A DNA stretch of 64,000 nt from Planctomycetota bacterium (GTDB lineage: Bacteria; Planctomycetota; UBA1135). Location: the NCBI GenBank assembly GCA_008501825.1, contig QQUA01000001.1:1-64000 (forward strand), read 5' to 3'. The notes beneath the pieces were generated by a model. That model worked only from the letters and a program-made list of their open reading frames with translations. It ran no database searches and was not told where the DNA came from. Within the stretch, counting starts at the first letter, position 1. Every line of letters begins with the position of its first letter. Below, one piece after another: positions 26,229 through 34,343 of this stretch. Made by a program: the position numbers and the translations under genes.

Positions 26229-27188
26229 TTATTGAATTTGGGTGGCGACCACGTTAGTGAGTTCGCAAGAGGACAAGTCCAGCGCTTGGAACCAGATGTT
26301 CAGTCCGGACAATCCCGGAGGAACATCGCCGGCAAAAATCGCCGTACCATTCCCGTCAGCTTGCACCAAACCCAAAACCACCGGGTTAAGAATCCCCGCG
26401 GTGATGGTTCCGCAAGCACCGGCGTTGACCGAAGTGTTTCCAGCACCGGAAACCGAATAGGCGAATCCAACCATGCCCATGGGGGTGCCGTAGGAGGTGG
26501 TCAAAGATCCGGGACTTCCGGAAACCAAGGCCGAAGCAGAAAGGCTGAGCGGCGGATTCAGGTCCGTCAGTTGGATCCTATCGACGGCAAAGTCGGGACA
26601 ACTCGTGTGGGCGGAGTTGTTGTAAAAAAAGCGCACAGTCCCCACGCTACCGGGAGCCATTTCGGAAGCCAAAATGTGGCCGTTCATGGTCACGGTAACC
26701 AAGTTGGTAGCATCTCGAATAATCCGGACGTCCGATCCCGAGGGAAAGGAATCGGCACCACCAAAGAAGAAGGTGCCTCCAATATTGGCAAACCACCGAT
26801 TGTCGTATTGGGCAGAAAAAGCAACGATTCCACCCCCTTGTTCATCCAAAAGAACGAAGTTGGTTGTGCCCCGGTCTCCGGACGCATTCTCCAGTTCAAT
26901 GCCGTCGATTTCAAAATTGAACTGCTGGTTTACCGGCTGCGATAAGGCAGAATCCAATTTGACGAAACACGAACTCCCAGAGTTGATCGGCTGGACATCG
27001 GTTACTTCCAACAAAGTCCCGGCCGGGTCCGCCGACTCGGTATAGCTCCAAGCGGTAGCGTTTTCGAGGGTTAGGGTCCACATCGGATCCAGCAACCCGT
27101 CATCGAAATCGTCGACCAGAACGGTCTGCTGTCCAAGGGAGGTACTTGCCAAGCCAATGGCAAGAAGCAAGCTCAACATGGCTTTCAT
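26229..27188 (-). CDS. Secreted beta-sandwich protein with choice-of-anchor-like layout
   Basis: The start at 27188 is supported by a ribosome-binding site (AGGAAGACTTCAG before ATG) and gives 319 residues with signal peptide KAMLSLLLAIGLASTSLGQ. An ORF extension to 27206 is unlikely. Residues of about 20-190 look like a lectin-type sandwich (VDDFDDGLLDPMWTLT, NFVLLDEQGGGIVAF). The last 110 residues are a Ser/Gly-rich domain ending NIWFQALDLSSCELTNV, a tail pattern I associate with secreted proteins of some Planctomycetota. No enzyme motif is seen. It is downstream of, and codirectional with, two subtilisin-like proteases. Confidence 0.75.
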   Translation of the reverse strand: MKAMLSLLLAIGLASTSLGQQTVLVDDFDDGLLDPMWTLTLENATAWSYTESADPAGTLLEVTDVQPINSGSSCFVKLDSALSQPVNQQFNFEIDGIELENASGDRGTTNFVLLDEQGGGIVAFSAQYDNRWFANIGGTFFFGGADSFPSGSDVRIIRDATNLVTVTMNGHILASEMAPGSVGTVRFFYNNSAHTSCPDFAVDRIQLTDLNPPLSLSASALVSGSPGSLTTSYGTPMGMVGFAYSVSGAGNTSVNAGACGTITAGILNPVVLGLVQADGNGTAIFAGDVPPGLSGLNIWFQALDLSSCELTNVVATQIQ

Positions 27189-27211
27189 CTGAAGTCTTCC
27201 TTTCAATGGGT

Positions 27212-27249
27212 CTCTTGGGGAATGGGACCCTCAGCGTGGTCCCCAAGAG
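27212..27249 (-). promoter_or_regulatory. Leader hairpin upstream of the secreted beta-sandwich gene
   Basis: CTCTTGGGG (27212-27220) and CCCCAAGAG (27241-27249) form a perfect 9-pair stem, with an alternative inner GGGACC/GGTCCC pairing. It sits about 24 bases before the ATG at 27188 and has no T-tract on either strand, so it looks like a 5' UTR structure or an imperfect terminator of the upstream protease gene. Confidence 0.5.
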
Positions 27250-27338
27250 AGAAAAGGAAGCCTTCGGCAATCTCCCGTTTTTTTCCGGACTTTTTCGATT
27301 TCGCCCGGCCGACCTGGTTTTCGAACCCTACAACTTCA

Positions 27339-29330
27339 TCAGAAAGCGGCAACCAAAGCGTAACCTTGAGGTCCGACCGGAACGTCGGGAGCCAATACTT
27401 CCACGGTCCAGATCCCGGAAACCGGAGCCGGAATCAGAACTTGTTCCAAGCTGTTATTCAGGTCGAACTTCACCGGATTCGGCCGCGAACGACCTCCTTG
27501 ATCCACCCGCAGAATGTTGCCGTGGTAAACCGTTCCTTGAGGATCGACGACTCGCAAATCCAAATTGTTCACCACCGGATCGGCGGCACCGGCGGCGGCA
27601 GGTTCATCGGCGAAGGCCAGAGTGATGCGCAGGAAATGCCCGTTTTGGACGTCGACGGAATAGCTGTGGCGTCCTCCCTGGCTCAAACCCTGAGCGTGGC
27701 GCTTGTCCTGAATCCAAAGCTGGCGCTTGTCGCCGCTGAAGTAGAGGCAGCGATCCAACAGAATGCGCCCCCAACCTTCCCGGTAGCTCGGGTATTCGGC
27801 GACGGCGACCATGTCCACCGCCGAGTTCGCCATCATGGCTCGCAACAGAGAGCCGGAAGGGGTGAAGGCGTCCGAAGCTTGGGCCCCGCCGCTGGGATAA
27901 AAGCCGTCTTCGAAATACTGTTTCACCAACGCACAAGCTCCGGCCACCACCGGACAAGCCATGGAAGTACCGCAATCGGACAAGGTCAAACAGGCACTGC
28001 CGACGGCGGCCGACCAAGTGGAACAACCGGGAGCATAAACTTCCGGCTTTAAGCGGCCGTCACTGGTAGGCCCTTTCCCGCCGGAACCGTGCCGCTCCGG
28101 GTGATCCCGTTGGGTCGCCCCCACCGCCAAACAGGATTTGGCGTTCTCCGGGTTTTTGATGTTGTTGCCGTTATTGGTGGCGAACAGCACGACGGCGTCT
28201 TCATGGTCGCGAGAATAAGCGTCCAGATCGCGGCAGCGCTCGTCGTAGCTGGTGGAAAAAGAATTGCCCCAGGAATTGGTGTGGATACGAGCTCCATGCC
28301 CGTTAGCCTCCAAAAGCATGGCCAAAAAGTTGGTGGTTCCCGGCAAATAAGAGTGATGAACCAACCAGGCATCGGGAGCCATGCCGATCCGATAGATCGA
28401 GTTGTTCACCGGACGGCTGTCCCCTGCGGCAGAACCGGCGGTATGGGTTCCATGACGTTCTCCCGGCCCGGGGCTGTCCCACCATTTGATTTTTCGGTGG
28501 GTCGGACCCGGAATGGCTCCGGTAGGGTCGTCAAAAAAGCAGGAGTCCTCGTAAATCCTTCCGTCCATGTGCCCCAAAGTCACATTGGCTCCGGTCAAAC
28601 CCTGCAACCAAACCTTCAAATTGTTCTTTTGATTGGTTTGAATCACCCACCGGCTTCGATCATTCCGGAAAGTTGCCGGAGCGTCTTCGGAAATCCACCG
28701 AACCGAAGGGATCGCAGCCAAGACCGGAACCAAAGGCGGGTCGGCCAAGATCAACAGCCGAACGTAACGACCGGAATCCACCGTTTGCAACCAATCGGCC
28801 CCAAACTCAACGACGGCTTCCTGCACGGCGATCGGATCCCGATCCGGCCAAATTTCCACCGATAAGCGAAGGCGGCCGTCCAGAGACTCTTGCAAAGTTC
28901 CATAGCCACCGATGTCCGGATCGACTTTCCAACCGGGGTGAACTGGAATCACCGCGCCGGCGATGGAATCCAAATCAGACCGGCGGCCTTCAGGAAGCCA
29001 AACTTCCAGCGCATTGTGGGGAACGTAATCGAAAACCCGACCGCCTAAAGCCGTCACCTGAGCGCGTAAACGGCTCAGCTCCTGGGGCGAGCTTTGGGCG
29101 TAGAAATAACCGTGCCGTTCCGCTTCCTCAGGAGGGTAAGTCCAAGCCGCTCCCAAAGCTGGAGTTGCCACTCGAGTATCGAAGTCGCCGCCTTTAAGGA
29201 CCAATCGAGTCGGTTCACTGTGGCGGTCGGTTCGGTCCAACGGCAAAAAATTTCCCTGTCCCAGGTTGGAAGCTCCCGGGACTTGCGGCAACGCAAAAGC
29301 CAAGAGTAAAGCAACGATTCCTTGCATCAT
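27339..29330 (-). CDS. Secreted S8-family (subtilisin-like) serine protease, copy 1
   Basis: The 663-residue exported protein has a signal peptide (GIVALLLAFALPQVPG). A propeptide-like region covers about 30-230. The S8 catalytic domain has Asp in VTLGHMDGRI, His in RHGTHTAGSAAG, the oxyanion Asn region HTNSWGNSF and Ser in CGTSMACPVVAGA. A C-terminal beta-sandwich ends GIWTVEVLAPDVPVGPQGYA. The layout resembles Kp43/PatG-type subtilases with a C-terminal jelly roll. It is a clear paralogue of the next gene upstream (29560-31614), with a terminator between them. The predicted site is periplasm or outside the cell. Confidence 0.93.
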   Translation of the reverse strand: MMQGIVALLLAFALPQVPGASNLGQGNFLPLDRTDRHSEPTRLVLKGGDFDTRVATPALGAAWTYPPEEAERHGYFYAQSSPQELSRLRAQVTALGGRVFDYVPHNALEVWLPEGRRSDLDSIAGAVIPVHPGWKVDPDIGGYGTLQESLDGRLRLSVEIWPDRDPIAVQEAVVEFGADWLQTVDSGRYVRLLILADPPLVPVLAAIPSVRWISEDAPATFRNDRSRWVIQTNQKNNLKVWLQGLTGANVTLGHMDGRIYEDSCFFDDPTGAIPGPTHRKIKWWDSPGPGERHGTHTAGSAAGDSRPVNNSIYRIGMAPDAWLVHHSYLPGTTNFLAMLLEANGHGARIHTNSWGNSFSTSYDERCRDLDAYSRDHEDAVVLFATNNGNNIKNPENAKSCLAVGATQRDHPERHGSGGKGPTSDGRLKPEVYAPGCSTWSAAVGSACLTLSDCGTSMACPVVAGACALVKQYFEDGFYPSGGAQASDAFTPSGSLLRAMMANSAVDMVAVAEYPSYREGWGRILLDRCLYFSGDKRQLWIQDKRHAQGLSQGGRHSYSVDVQNGHFLRITLAFADEPAAAGAADPVVNNLDLRVVDPQGTVYHGNILRVDQGGRSRPNPVKFDLNNSLEQVLIPAPVSGIWTVEVLAPDVPVGPQGYALVAAF

Positions 29331-29425
29331 GATCAGTATGACCGTCGGGTTGGGACGTATCGTGGCTTTCCGGGCGGAAACCCACCGCCTTAACGGCGGA
29401 AAATTGGGAACACTTCATAAAAACT

Positions 29426-29468
29426 AATAAAAAAGGCACGCAGCCCCTGGGGAAAGGGACCGCGCACC
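29426..29468 (-). terminator. Rho-independent terminator between the two protease genes (minus strand)
   Basis: On the minus strand GGTGCGCGGTCCC and GGGGCTGCGTGCC pair over 13 positions including G-U pairs, with an 8-base loop, followed by TTTTTT. It ends transcription of the protease gene at 29560-31614 before the second copy starts at 29330. Confidence 0.78.
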
Positions 29469-29559
29469 AGAAGGGAAAAAGGATGACGAGGGTTGGAGTG
29501 TCTCTGGAAGGAGCTTTCGATGGAGGATGAAGCAAAAGGGGAAAAGCGCCGGGCCTCCT

Positions 29560-31614
29560 TTAGTAAGCAGCCACCAGCGCGTAACCTTGCGGTCCGACCG
29601 GAATGTCGGCGCCGATCACTTCTACGGTCCAATTGCCGGCCATGGGATTGGCGACATTGACCGTTTCCAAAGTGTTGCGGGGATCGAACTTGGTCGGATT
29701 GACATTCGACTCTCCGCCGGAAGTACTCAGCAAGTTGCCGTGGTAAACCGTTCCGTCCGGTGCCACCACGCGCAAGTTCAAATTGTTCACCACCGGGGCG
29801 GCGGCACCCGTGGCTCCAGGCTCATCAGCAAAGGCCAAGGTAATGCGTAAGTTGCTGCCGCTGCTGAGATTCAAGGGGTAGCTATGAGTTTGGCCGTGGC
29901 TCAAACCGGAAGCGTGGCGCAAGTCCTGAACCCAAAGGCCCCGGCCGTCGCCACTGAAGTACATGGAGTTGTCCAGCAAAATCCGGCCCCATCCTTCCCG
30001 GTAGCTGGGATAGCCGGATTCCGCAGTCATGTCGACGGCACTGTTGGCCATCATGGCCCGCATCAAAGATCCGCTCGGAGTGAAAGCATCGCCGGCATTG
30101 GCGGCTCCACTCGGATAAAAACCGTCTTCGAAGTATTGCTTCACCAAAGCACAGGCACCGGCAACGACCGGGCAGGCCATCGACGTTCCGCACATGGTGC
30201 GGGTTCCGCAGGAGGCGGTGGAAGCGGAGTAGGTCGAACAACCCGGAGCATAAACTTCAGGCTTCAGGCGACCATCGGCGGTGGGACCGGCACCGCCACT
30301 GCCGTGGCGATCTTGGTTGCTGCGATCGGTAGCACCCACCGATAAAGCGGATTTGGCGTTTTCCGGGTTCTTCAAACTGCCGCCATTGGTGATCGCAAAC
30401 AACACCACGGCGTCTTCCTGGTCATGGCTGTAAGCATCGATGCCGCGACAAAGAGCGTCGTAACCGGTGGTCCAATCGTTGCCCCAGGAGTTGGTGTGAA
30501 TGCGAGCCCCGTGGCTGTTGGCTTCCAACAATGCCGATTCCATTTGGTTGGCGGAAGGGAAGTACGAATGGTGAACCAAGAAAGCGGTCGGCGCCATGCC
30601 GATCCGGAAAATGCTGCCGTTGACCGGCACGCTGTTCCCGGCGGCCGATCCGGCGGTGTGGGTTCCGTGGGAATCGCCGCCGCCCGAACTGCTCCACCAC
30701 TTGATTTTGCGGTGGCTGGGTCCGGGGTTCACTCCGGTCGGATCATCGAAGTAACAACTGGATTCCTGAATGCGGCCGTCCATGTGGCCGATGGTCACGT
30801 TGTTGCCGATGATGCCCTGCTGCCAAATCTTGAAATTATTGTTTTGATTGGTTTGAATCACCCACCGAGATTTGTCGTTTCGAGGCGCGGCAGGCGGGCT
30901 TTCTTCAATCCAACGAACCGCCGGCAAATGAGCCGCCGCCAGCAATTGCTGGGTGTCGGCCAAAACTTCAAATTGCAGATAACGGCCGTCGCTGCTGGGG
31001 TCGAGAATCTCGATATCCAAAGCCCTCATGGCCTGTTCCTGCTGAATCGGGTCCAGGTCAGGCCAAAACTCGACAATCGCCGTGTGCCGGCCCAGGTCAT
31101 CGGCGCCGGCGGTGCCATAACGGCCCAAATCAGGGTCCAATTTGAAGAAGGGGTGGATCGGCACCAGGGCTTGGGCGACCTCCCGCAACCGGCCTTCGGA
31201 ACCGGCGGGAATGCGGGCTTCGAAAGCGTTGTGCGGGATGTAAGCGAAGCTGCGGCCCCCCAGGTCTTCCACCAGGCCGCGTAGCCGAGCTTGGTCGTCC
31301 GGGCCACCTTGGACGTAGTAGTAACCGGCGGCCTCGGCTTCGGCCTGGGTCAAGGCCATGGCTTCGGGAATCTCAGGAAGGCCCGACCCATTCACACCCA
31401 ACCGGGTATCCCACGCCGCCGCCTTCAGCAAAATCCGGGTCGGCTCGGTCCGGCGCTCGGTTTGGGCCAGAGGCAAGGGAGAATCCGAGTTGGAAATTTG
31501 AGCCGCACCGGTGCTTTGGGGCGCTCCCAAGATCGGCGAAGCCAGGAACAGCGCTGTGGCGGCGAACCGCGCCAGCGTAGGCAGAGAGGATGACGGAGAA
31601 GTAGGGAGCAGCAT
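29560..31614 (-). CDS. Secreted S8-family (subtilisin-like) serine protease, copy 2
   Basis: From the ATG at 31614 the protein has 684 residues and a signal peptide (LARFAATALFLASPILGAP). A longer frame to 31653 would precede it with 13 extra residues. The catalytic triad is visible: Asp in VTIGHMDGRI, His in SHGTHTAGSAAG, Ser in CGTSMACPVVAGA. The C-terminal sandwich ends GNWTVEVIGADIPVGPQGYA. It is closely similar to the protease at 27339-29330 along its whole length, which points to a tandem duplication. Its start lies only 11 bases from the divergent start of the next gene, so one of the two starts may be misplaced or the promoters lie inside the opposing genes. Confidence 0.93.
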   Translation of the reverse strand: MLLPTSPSSSLPTLARFAATALFLASPILGAPQSTGAAQISNSDSPLPLAQTERRTEPTRILLKAAAWDTRLGVNGSGLPEIPEAMALTQAEAEAAGYYYVQGGPDDQARLRGLVEDLGGRSFAYIPHNAFEARIPAGSEGRLREVAQALVPIHPFFKLDPDLGRYGTAGADDLGRHTAIVEFWPDLDPIQQEQAMRALDIEILDPSSDGRYLQFEVLADTQQLLAAAHLPAVRWIEESPPAAPRNDKSRWVIQTNQNNNFKIWQQGIIGNNVTIGHMDGRIQESSCYFDDPTGVNPGPSHRKIKWWSSSGGGDSHGTHTAGSAAGNSVPVNGSIFRIGMAPTAFLVHHSYFPSANQMESALLEANSHGARIHTNSWGNDWTTGYDALCRGIDAYSHDQEDAVVLFAITNGGSLKNPENAKSALSVGATDRSNQDRHGSGGAGPTADGRLKPEVYAPGCSTYSASTASCGTRTMCGTSMACPVVAGACALVKQYFEDGFYPSGAANAGDAFTPSGSLMRAMMANSAVDMTAESGYPSYREGWGRILLDNSMYFSGDGRGLWVQDLRHASGLSHGQTHSYPLNLSSGSNLRITLAFADEPGATGAAAPVVNNLNLRVVAPDGTVYHGNLLSTSGGESNVNPTKFDPRNTLETVNVANPMAGNWTVEVIGADIPVGPQGYALVAAY

Positions 31615-31625
31615 GAGTTTTGGGG

Positions 31626-32387
31626 ATGGAACCAGAGGGCAGAGTGACCCCACCCTGGATCTACAAGCCAGGTTGGAACTTGGACGCCGATTTGGACCGA
31701 TCGGTTCCGAGTTTTCTGGAACTTCCGAGCCTTCGCTCGATCCACCGAACGGGGCTACCCTGTGCGGTCTTGTTCAAGCCCTCCGCTACCCCCGAAGAGA
31801 CCTCCGAGGAACTGCCCGAGGAGCCCAGCCTCCGTTCCGAACCGGTGGTATTGGAGGATCTTGTGGCCGCCGTTCGGCTTCCCCACCTGCTCGGGAAATT
31901 GCAACGGGTGCTGACACGCTGCCGCAACTCGTTTCAGTTTCCCCTGGACTATCCGATGGTTCCGCTGCCGGAAGGCGCCGGCGAGGGCTGGGTCGATTAC
32001 GGCATGCGCTGGGCCGACCGCTACGGCAGCTTGCTGCTATTCGCCGGCTTGAGTTGGGGCCAGGCCGGCCACGACCCGGTCTGGGAGGTGCGCCTCCAGG
32101 CTCTGCCCGGTTTTTCGCCGGACTCCTTGAGGCAGAACGGCCTGCATCGCGCCGCTGCTCGGATGGCCGAGGGCCACTTTCAGGAGTGGGACCGGTTTTG
32201 GCACGAGGATCGGCCTGGGGAAACCCTGCTTCTGGGCTGCTCCGCCGCCGCCACCCGCTTCCTGGAAGAGCCGGACCCGGACGCCACCGCCGCCGATTAT
32301 CTGGCCGGCGCCCTTTACGCCCTGTTCGCCTCCGGGGCCCTGAAAGCCCTGGTCGACATCGTCTGCCAAGGCCGGGAGAACGCCTGA
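31626..32387 (+). CDS. Unknown protein co-transcribed with a NUDIX hydrolase
   Basis: I do not recognise this 253-residue protein. It has an acidic stretch (ETSEELPEEPSLRSEP) around residue 60, then helices such as LLGKLQRVLTRCRNSF and a segment WVDYGMRWADRYGSLLLF. It has no signal peptide, membrane span or catalytic motif. The ATG at 31626 is the first plausible start, but it sits 11 bases from the divergent protease start, so translation may begin further in. Its TGA shares one base with the ATG of the NUDIX gene (TGATG), indicating tight coupling. Confidence 0.7.
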   Translation: MEPEGRVTPPWIYKPGWNLDADLDRSVPSFLELPSLRSIHRTGLPCAVLFKPSATPEETSEELPEEPSLRSEPVVLEDLVAAVRLPHLLGKLQRVLTRCRNSFQFPLDYPMVPLPEGAGEGWVDYGMRWADRYGSLLLFAGLSWGQAGHDPVWEVRLQALPGFSPDSLRQNGLHRAAARMAEGHFQEWDRFWHEDRPGETLLLGCSAAATRFLEEPDPDATAADYLAGALYALFASGALKALVDIVCQGRENA

Positions 32388-32935
32388 TGGTGCATCGATG
32401 GAAGCAGCTCAAGTCCATTAAACGCGGTCACTTCCGAATTTTCGACGTGACCGAGGACTTCTACCAACATCCGGGTGTCCCCGGCCAGCGCTCGTACTTC
32501 GTCATGCGCACCTCGGCCTGGGTCACGGTGCTGGCTTTGACTGCGGCCAAGGAAGTGATCTTGGTCCGCCAATTCCGACCGGGAGTCGGCCAGGTTCGGC
32601 TCGAACTTCCCGGTGGGGTGATCGATCCTGGGGAAGATCCGGCCACCGCCGCCGCCCGAGAGTTGCGGGAGGAAACCGGTTACGTCGGAGACCCCCCGGT
32701 TCTACTAGGAACGGTGGAGCCGAACCCGGCCCTGCAAGACAACCTTTGCCACGCGTTTCTGATCGACAACGCCCGGCAAACTCATCCGCAGGATCCGGAT
32801 CCGGACGAAATCATCGAGGTGGAATGCCTGCCCTTGGCCGATGTGACCCAGGCCATGAACGACGGACGGCTCCCCCACGGCCTTCACCAGTTGGCCGTGC
32901 TTCGATACCTCCTGCTGCAGCGCGATCGATCGTGA
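32387..32935 (+). CDS. NUDIX hydrolase (ADP-ribose pyrophosphatase-like)
   Basis: The 182-residue protein has a full NUDIX box: GGVIDPGEDPATAAARELREETG, with the Glu residues of REEXXE-type metal binding in place. The preceding strand VILVRQFRPGVGQVRLELPGG is typical of the ADP-sugar branch. It hydrolyses a nucleoside diphosphate linked to another group; ADP-ribose or a related sugar nucleotide is the likely substrate. The start overlaps the stop of the unknown gene by one base. The zinc-ribbon gene follows with a possible GTGA overlap, so three genes form one transcription unit. Confidence 0.93.
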   Translation: MVHRWKQLKSIKRGHFRIFDVTEDFYQHPGVPGQRSYFVMRTSAWVTVLALTAAKEVILVRQFRPGVGQVRLELPGGVIDPGEDPATAAARELREETGYVGDPPVLLGTVEPNPALQDNLCHAFLIDNARQTHPQDPDPDEIIEVECLPLADVTQAMNDGRLPHGLHQLAVLRYLLLQRDRS

Positions 32936-32985
32936 AGCCGTTCCGATTTGAATTTTTGCCCCCCAGAACGCAACATCTTCGAGCG

Positions 32986-33270
32986 ATGCCTCCCGTTCCC
33001 TACGAGTGCCCCCACTGCGGTTATGAAATCGCCACTTACTCCGAAGGTCTGGAGGCCTTGGAAAGCGGCGCCCGCTGCCTTCTTTGCGGCAGCCAGCTTC
33101 AAGAAGAGGCCTTGGCCCGGATGGTCGACAGTTGGTCCGAGGCGGACCTGTTTCAGGAAGGCCAGGATCGAGCCGAGGCCGAGGCGGAGCTCGAAGACGA
33201 TGAAGACTTGTGCGAAGGCATTCCCGATTTTGGGGATGAAGGCGAAGAAGTCGAGGATCCGATGCTCTAA
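32986..33270 (+). CDS. Small acidic zinc-ribbon protein
   Basis: The 94-residue product opens PPVPYECPHCGYEI and continues ARCLLCGSQL, giving two CxxC pairs for one zinc ribbon. The second half is strongly acidic (AEAELEDDEDLCEGI). It has no signal peptide. An in-frame GTG at 32932 overlaps the stop of the NUDIX gene as GTGA and would add 18 residues. The ATG is chosen because the zinc ribbon follows at once, but the coupled GTG is a serious alternative. Function is unknown. Confidence 0.75.
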   Translation: MPPVPYECPHCGYEIATYSEGLEALESGARCLLCGSQLQEEALARMVDSWSEADLFQEGQDRAEAEAELEDDEDLCEGIPDFGDEGEEVEDPML

Positions 33271-33415
33271 ACCTGCCGCCTGGGCCGAACCCTGCCGATT
33301 AGACAGGTCCCCAGAGCCAGGTCCGCGCCCCTGGCACCCCCTAAATCTTGGTTTATCCCAATGGAAGGCAACTAGATAGGGGGTGGCTGCCCACCCCGGA
33401 AGGAATTCCCGGCGG
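33271..33415. promoter_or_regulatory. Upstream region of the sigma-54 promoter
   Basis: No gene is seen here. The stretch contains several short inverted repeats: GCCAGG/CCTGGC at 33316-33335, TTGG/CCAA at 33348-33361 and GGGGTGG/CCACCCC near 33380-33397. Any could be part of an activator-binding region, but none is a recognised enhancer site. Confidence 0.35.
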
Positions 33416-33431
33416 TGGCACGCGGCTTGCA
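33416..33431 (+). promoter_or_regulatory. Sigma-54 (RpoN) promoter, full consensus
   Basis: TGGCACGCGGCTTGCA matches the -24/-12 consensus TGGCACG-N4-TTGCW at every defined position. The GG at 33417-33418 and GC at 33429-33430 have the required 10-base separation. The predicted start point is about 33442, only 9 bases before the ATG of the receiver gene, so the leader is very short with only AGG as a weak ribosome site. Confidence 0.82.
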
Positions 33432-33450
33432 TAGTGGGCAGCCTAGGCTC

Positions 33451-33918
33451 ATGGCGGAGTACCGGATTCTGATTGCCGACGACAGCGAAGCCTGCCGGAG
33501 TGCCCTTGCCGGCCTCTTGCAGAACTTTTTCGCATCTTCGTCGCACGGCAGCCACCACATGGTGGTGGAGCTGGTGGATTCGGGTTCGGAAGCGCTACAG
33601 CGACTTCTGGAACTTCGCTACGACCTGTCCTTGCTGGATGTCCACATGCCCCGTCTCACGGGCTTGGAAGTCATCGCGCAATTGCAGAGTTTGGGACGGC
33701 AAGTGCCGAGCATCTTGATGACCGGTCATCCTTCCCGGGCCATGGAACTGGCCGCGTTGGAAGCCGGTGCCATCGCCATGCTGCGCAAGCCGATCCCGGC
33801 TGAAATCCTGCGCCTGACCATTCAGCAAGTCTTGATTTCCTCCCGGCCGGGGATTCGGCCGGGTCCCGGTGACCAAACGGGCGACGGCGGTTCCGGCGGC
33901 AGTTTGCCCCGGCACTAA
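33451..33918 (+). CDS. Stand-alone response-regulator receiver protein
   Basis: From the ATG at 33451 the protein has 155 residues. The receiver domain has the acidic pair LIADDSEA, the phospho-acceptor Asp in LSLLDVHMPRLTG, the Ser/Thr in ILMTGHPS and the Lys in MLRKPIPAEIL. No DNA-binding or enzymatic output domain follows; the tail is Gly-rich and disordered (RPGPGDQTGDGGSGG). It probably acts by phosphorylation-dependent protein interaction. A sigma-54 promoter lies immediately upstream. It precedes groES by 82 bases on the same strand, so the chaperonin operon could share its control. Confidence 0.92.
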   Translation: MAEYRILIADDSEACRSALAGLLQNFFASSSHGSHHMVVELVDSGSEALQRLLELRYDLSLLDVHMPRLTGLEVIAQLQSLGRQVPSILMTGHPSRAMELAALEAGAIAMLRKPIPAEILRLTIQQVLISSRPGIRPGPGDQTGDGGSGGSLPRH

Positions 33919-34000
33919 TCGGGGCACACCGGTGCCGAAACCCGCTTAGACCGGTTCTCCCTTTTCTCGAGCAACACCAAGCAAGCCAAAGTCGATTCAC

Positions 34001-34309
34001 ATGGCCAAGACCGCCAAGAAAGTCGCAATCCGCCCGCTGGGGGACAAGGTGCTGGTCAAGCGGCTGGAAGCCGCTGACGTCTCCGCCGGTGGCATCCTGC
34101 TACCCGATTCCGCCAAGGAGAAGCCCAAAGAAGGCACCGTCATCGCCTTGGGCGAAGGTCGTTTGCTGGACAGCGGCGAGCGCACTCAATTCACCGTCAA
34201 AGTCGACGACCGGGTTCTGTTCACTTCCTACGCCGGCACTGAAGTCAAGTGGGAAGGTGAGGAATACCTGATTCTGTCCGAGGAAGACATTCTCGGCATC
34301 GTGGGCTGA
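34001..34309 (+). CDS. groES: Co-chaperonin GroES (10 kDa)
   Basis: The 102-residue protein carries [17 protein letters not shown], the mobile-loop region [20 protein letters not shown], and [19 protein letters not shown] ending in [11 protein letters not shown]. It caps the GroEL cavity for ATP-driven folding. It lies 34 bases before groEL. No CIRCE element (the HrcA operator) is seen in the 82 bases upstream, so control may differ from the common HrcA mode and might involve the upstream sigma-54 promoter. Confidence 0.98.
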   Translation: MAKTAKKVAIRPLGDKVLVKRLEAADVSAGGILLPDSAKEKPKEGTVIALGEGRLLDSGERTQFTVKVDDRVLFTSYAGTEVKWEGEEYLILSEEDILGIVG

Positions 34310-34343
34310 ACCGCCGTCACCTCAACCAGAGAGCTTTAGAAAA

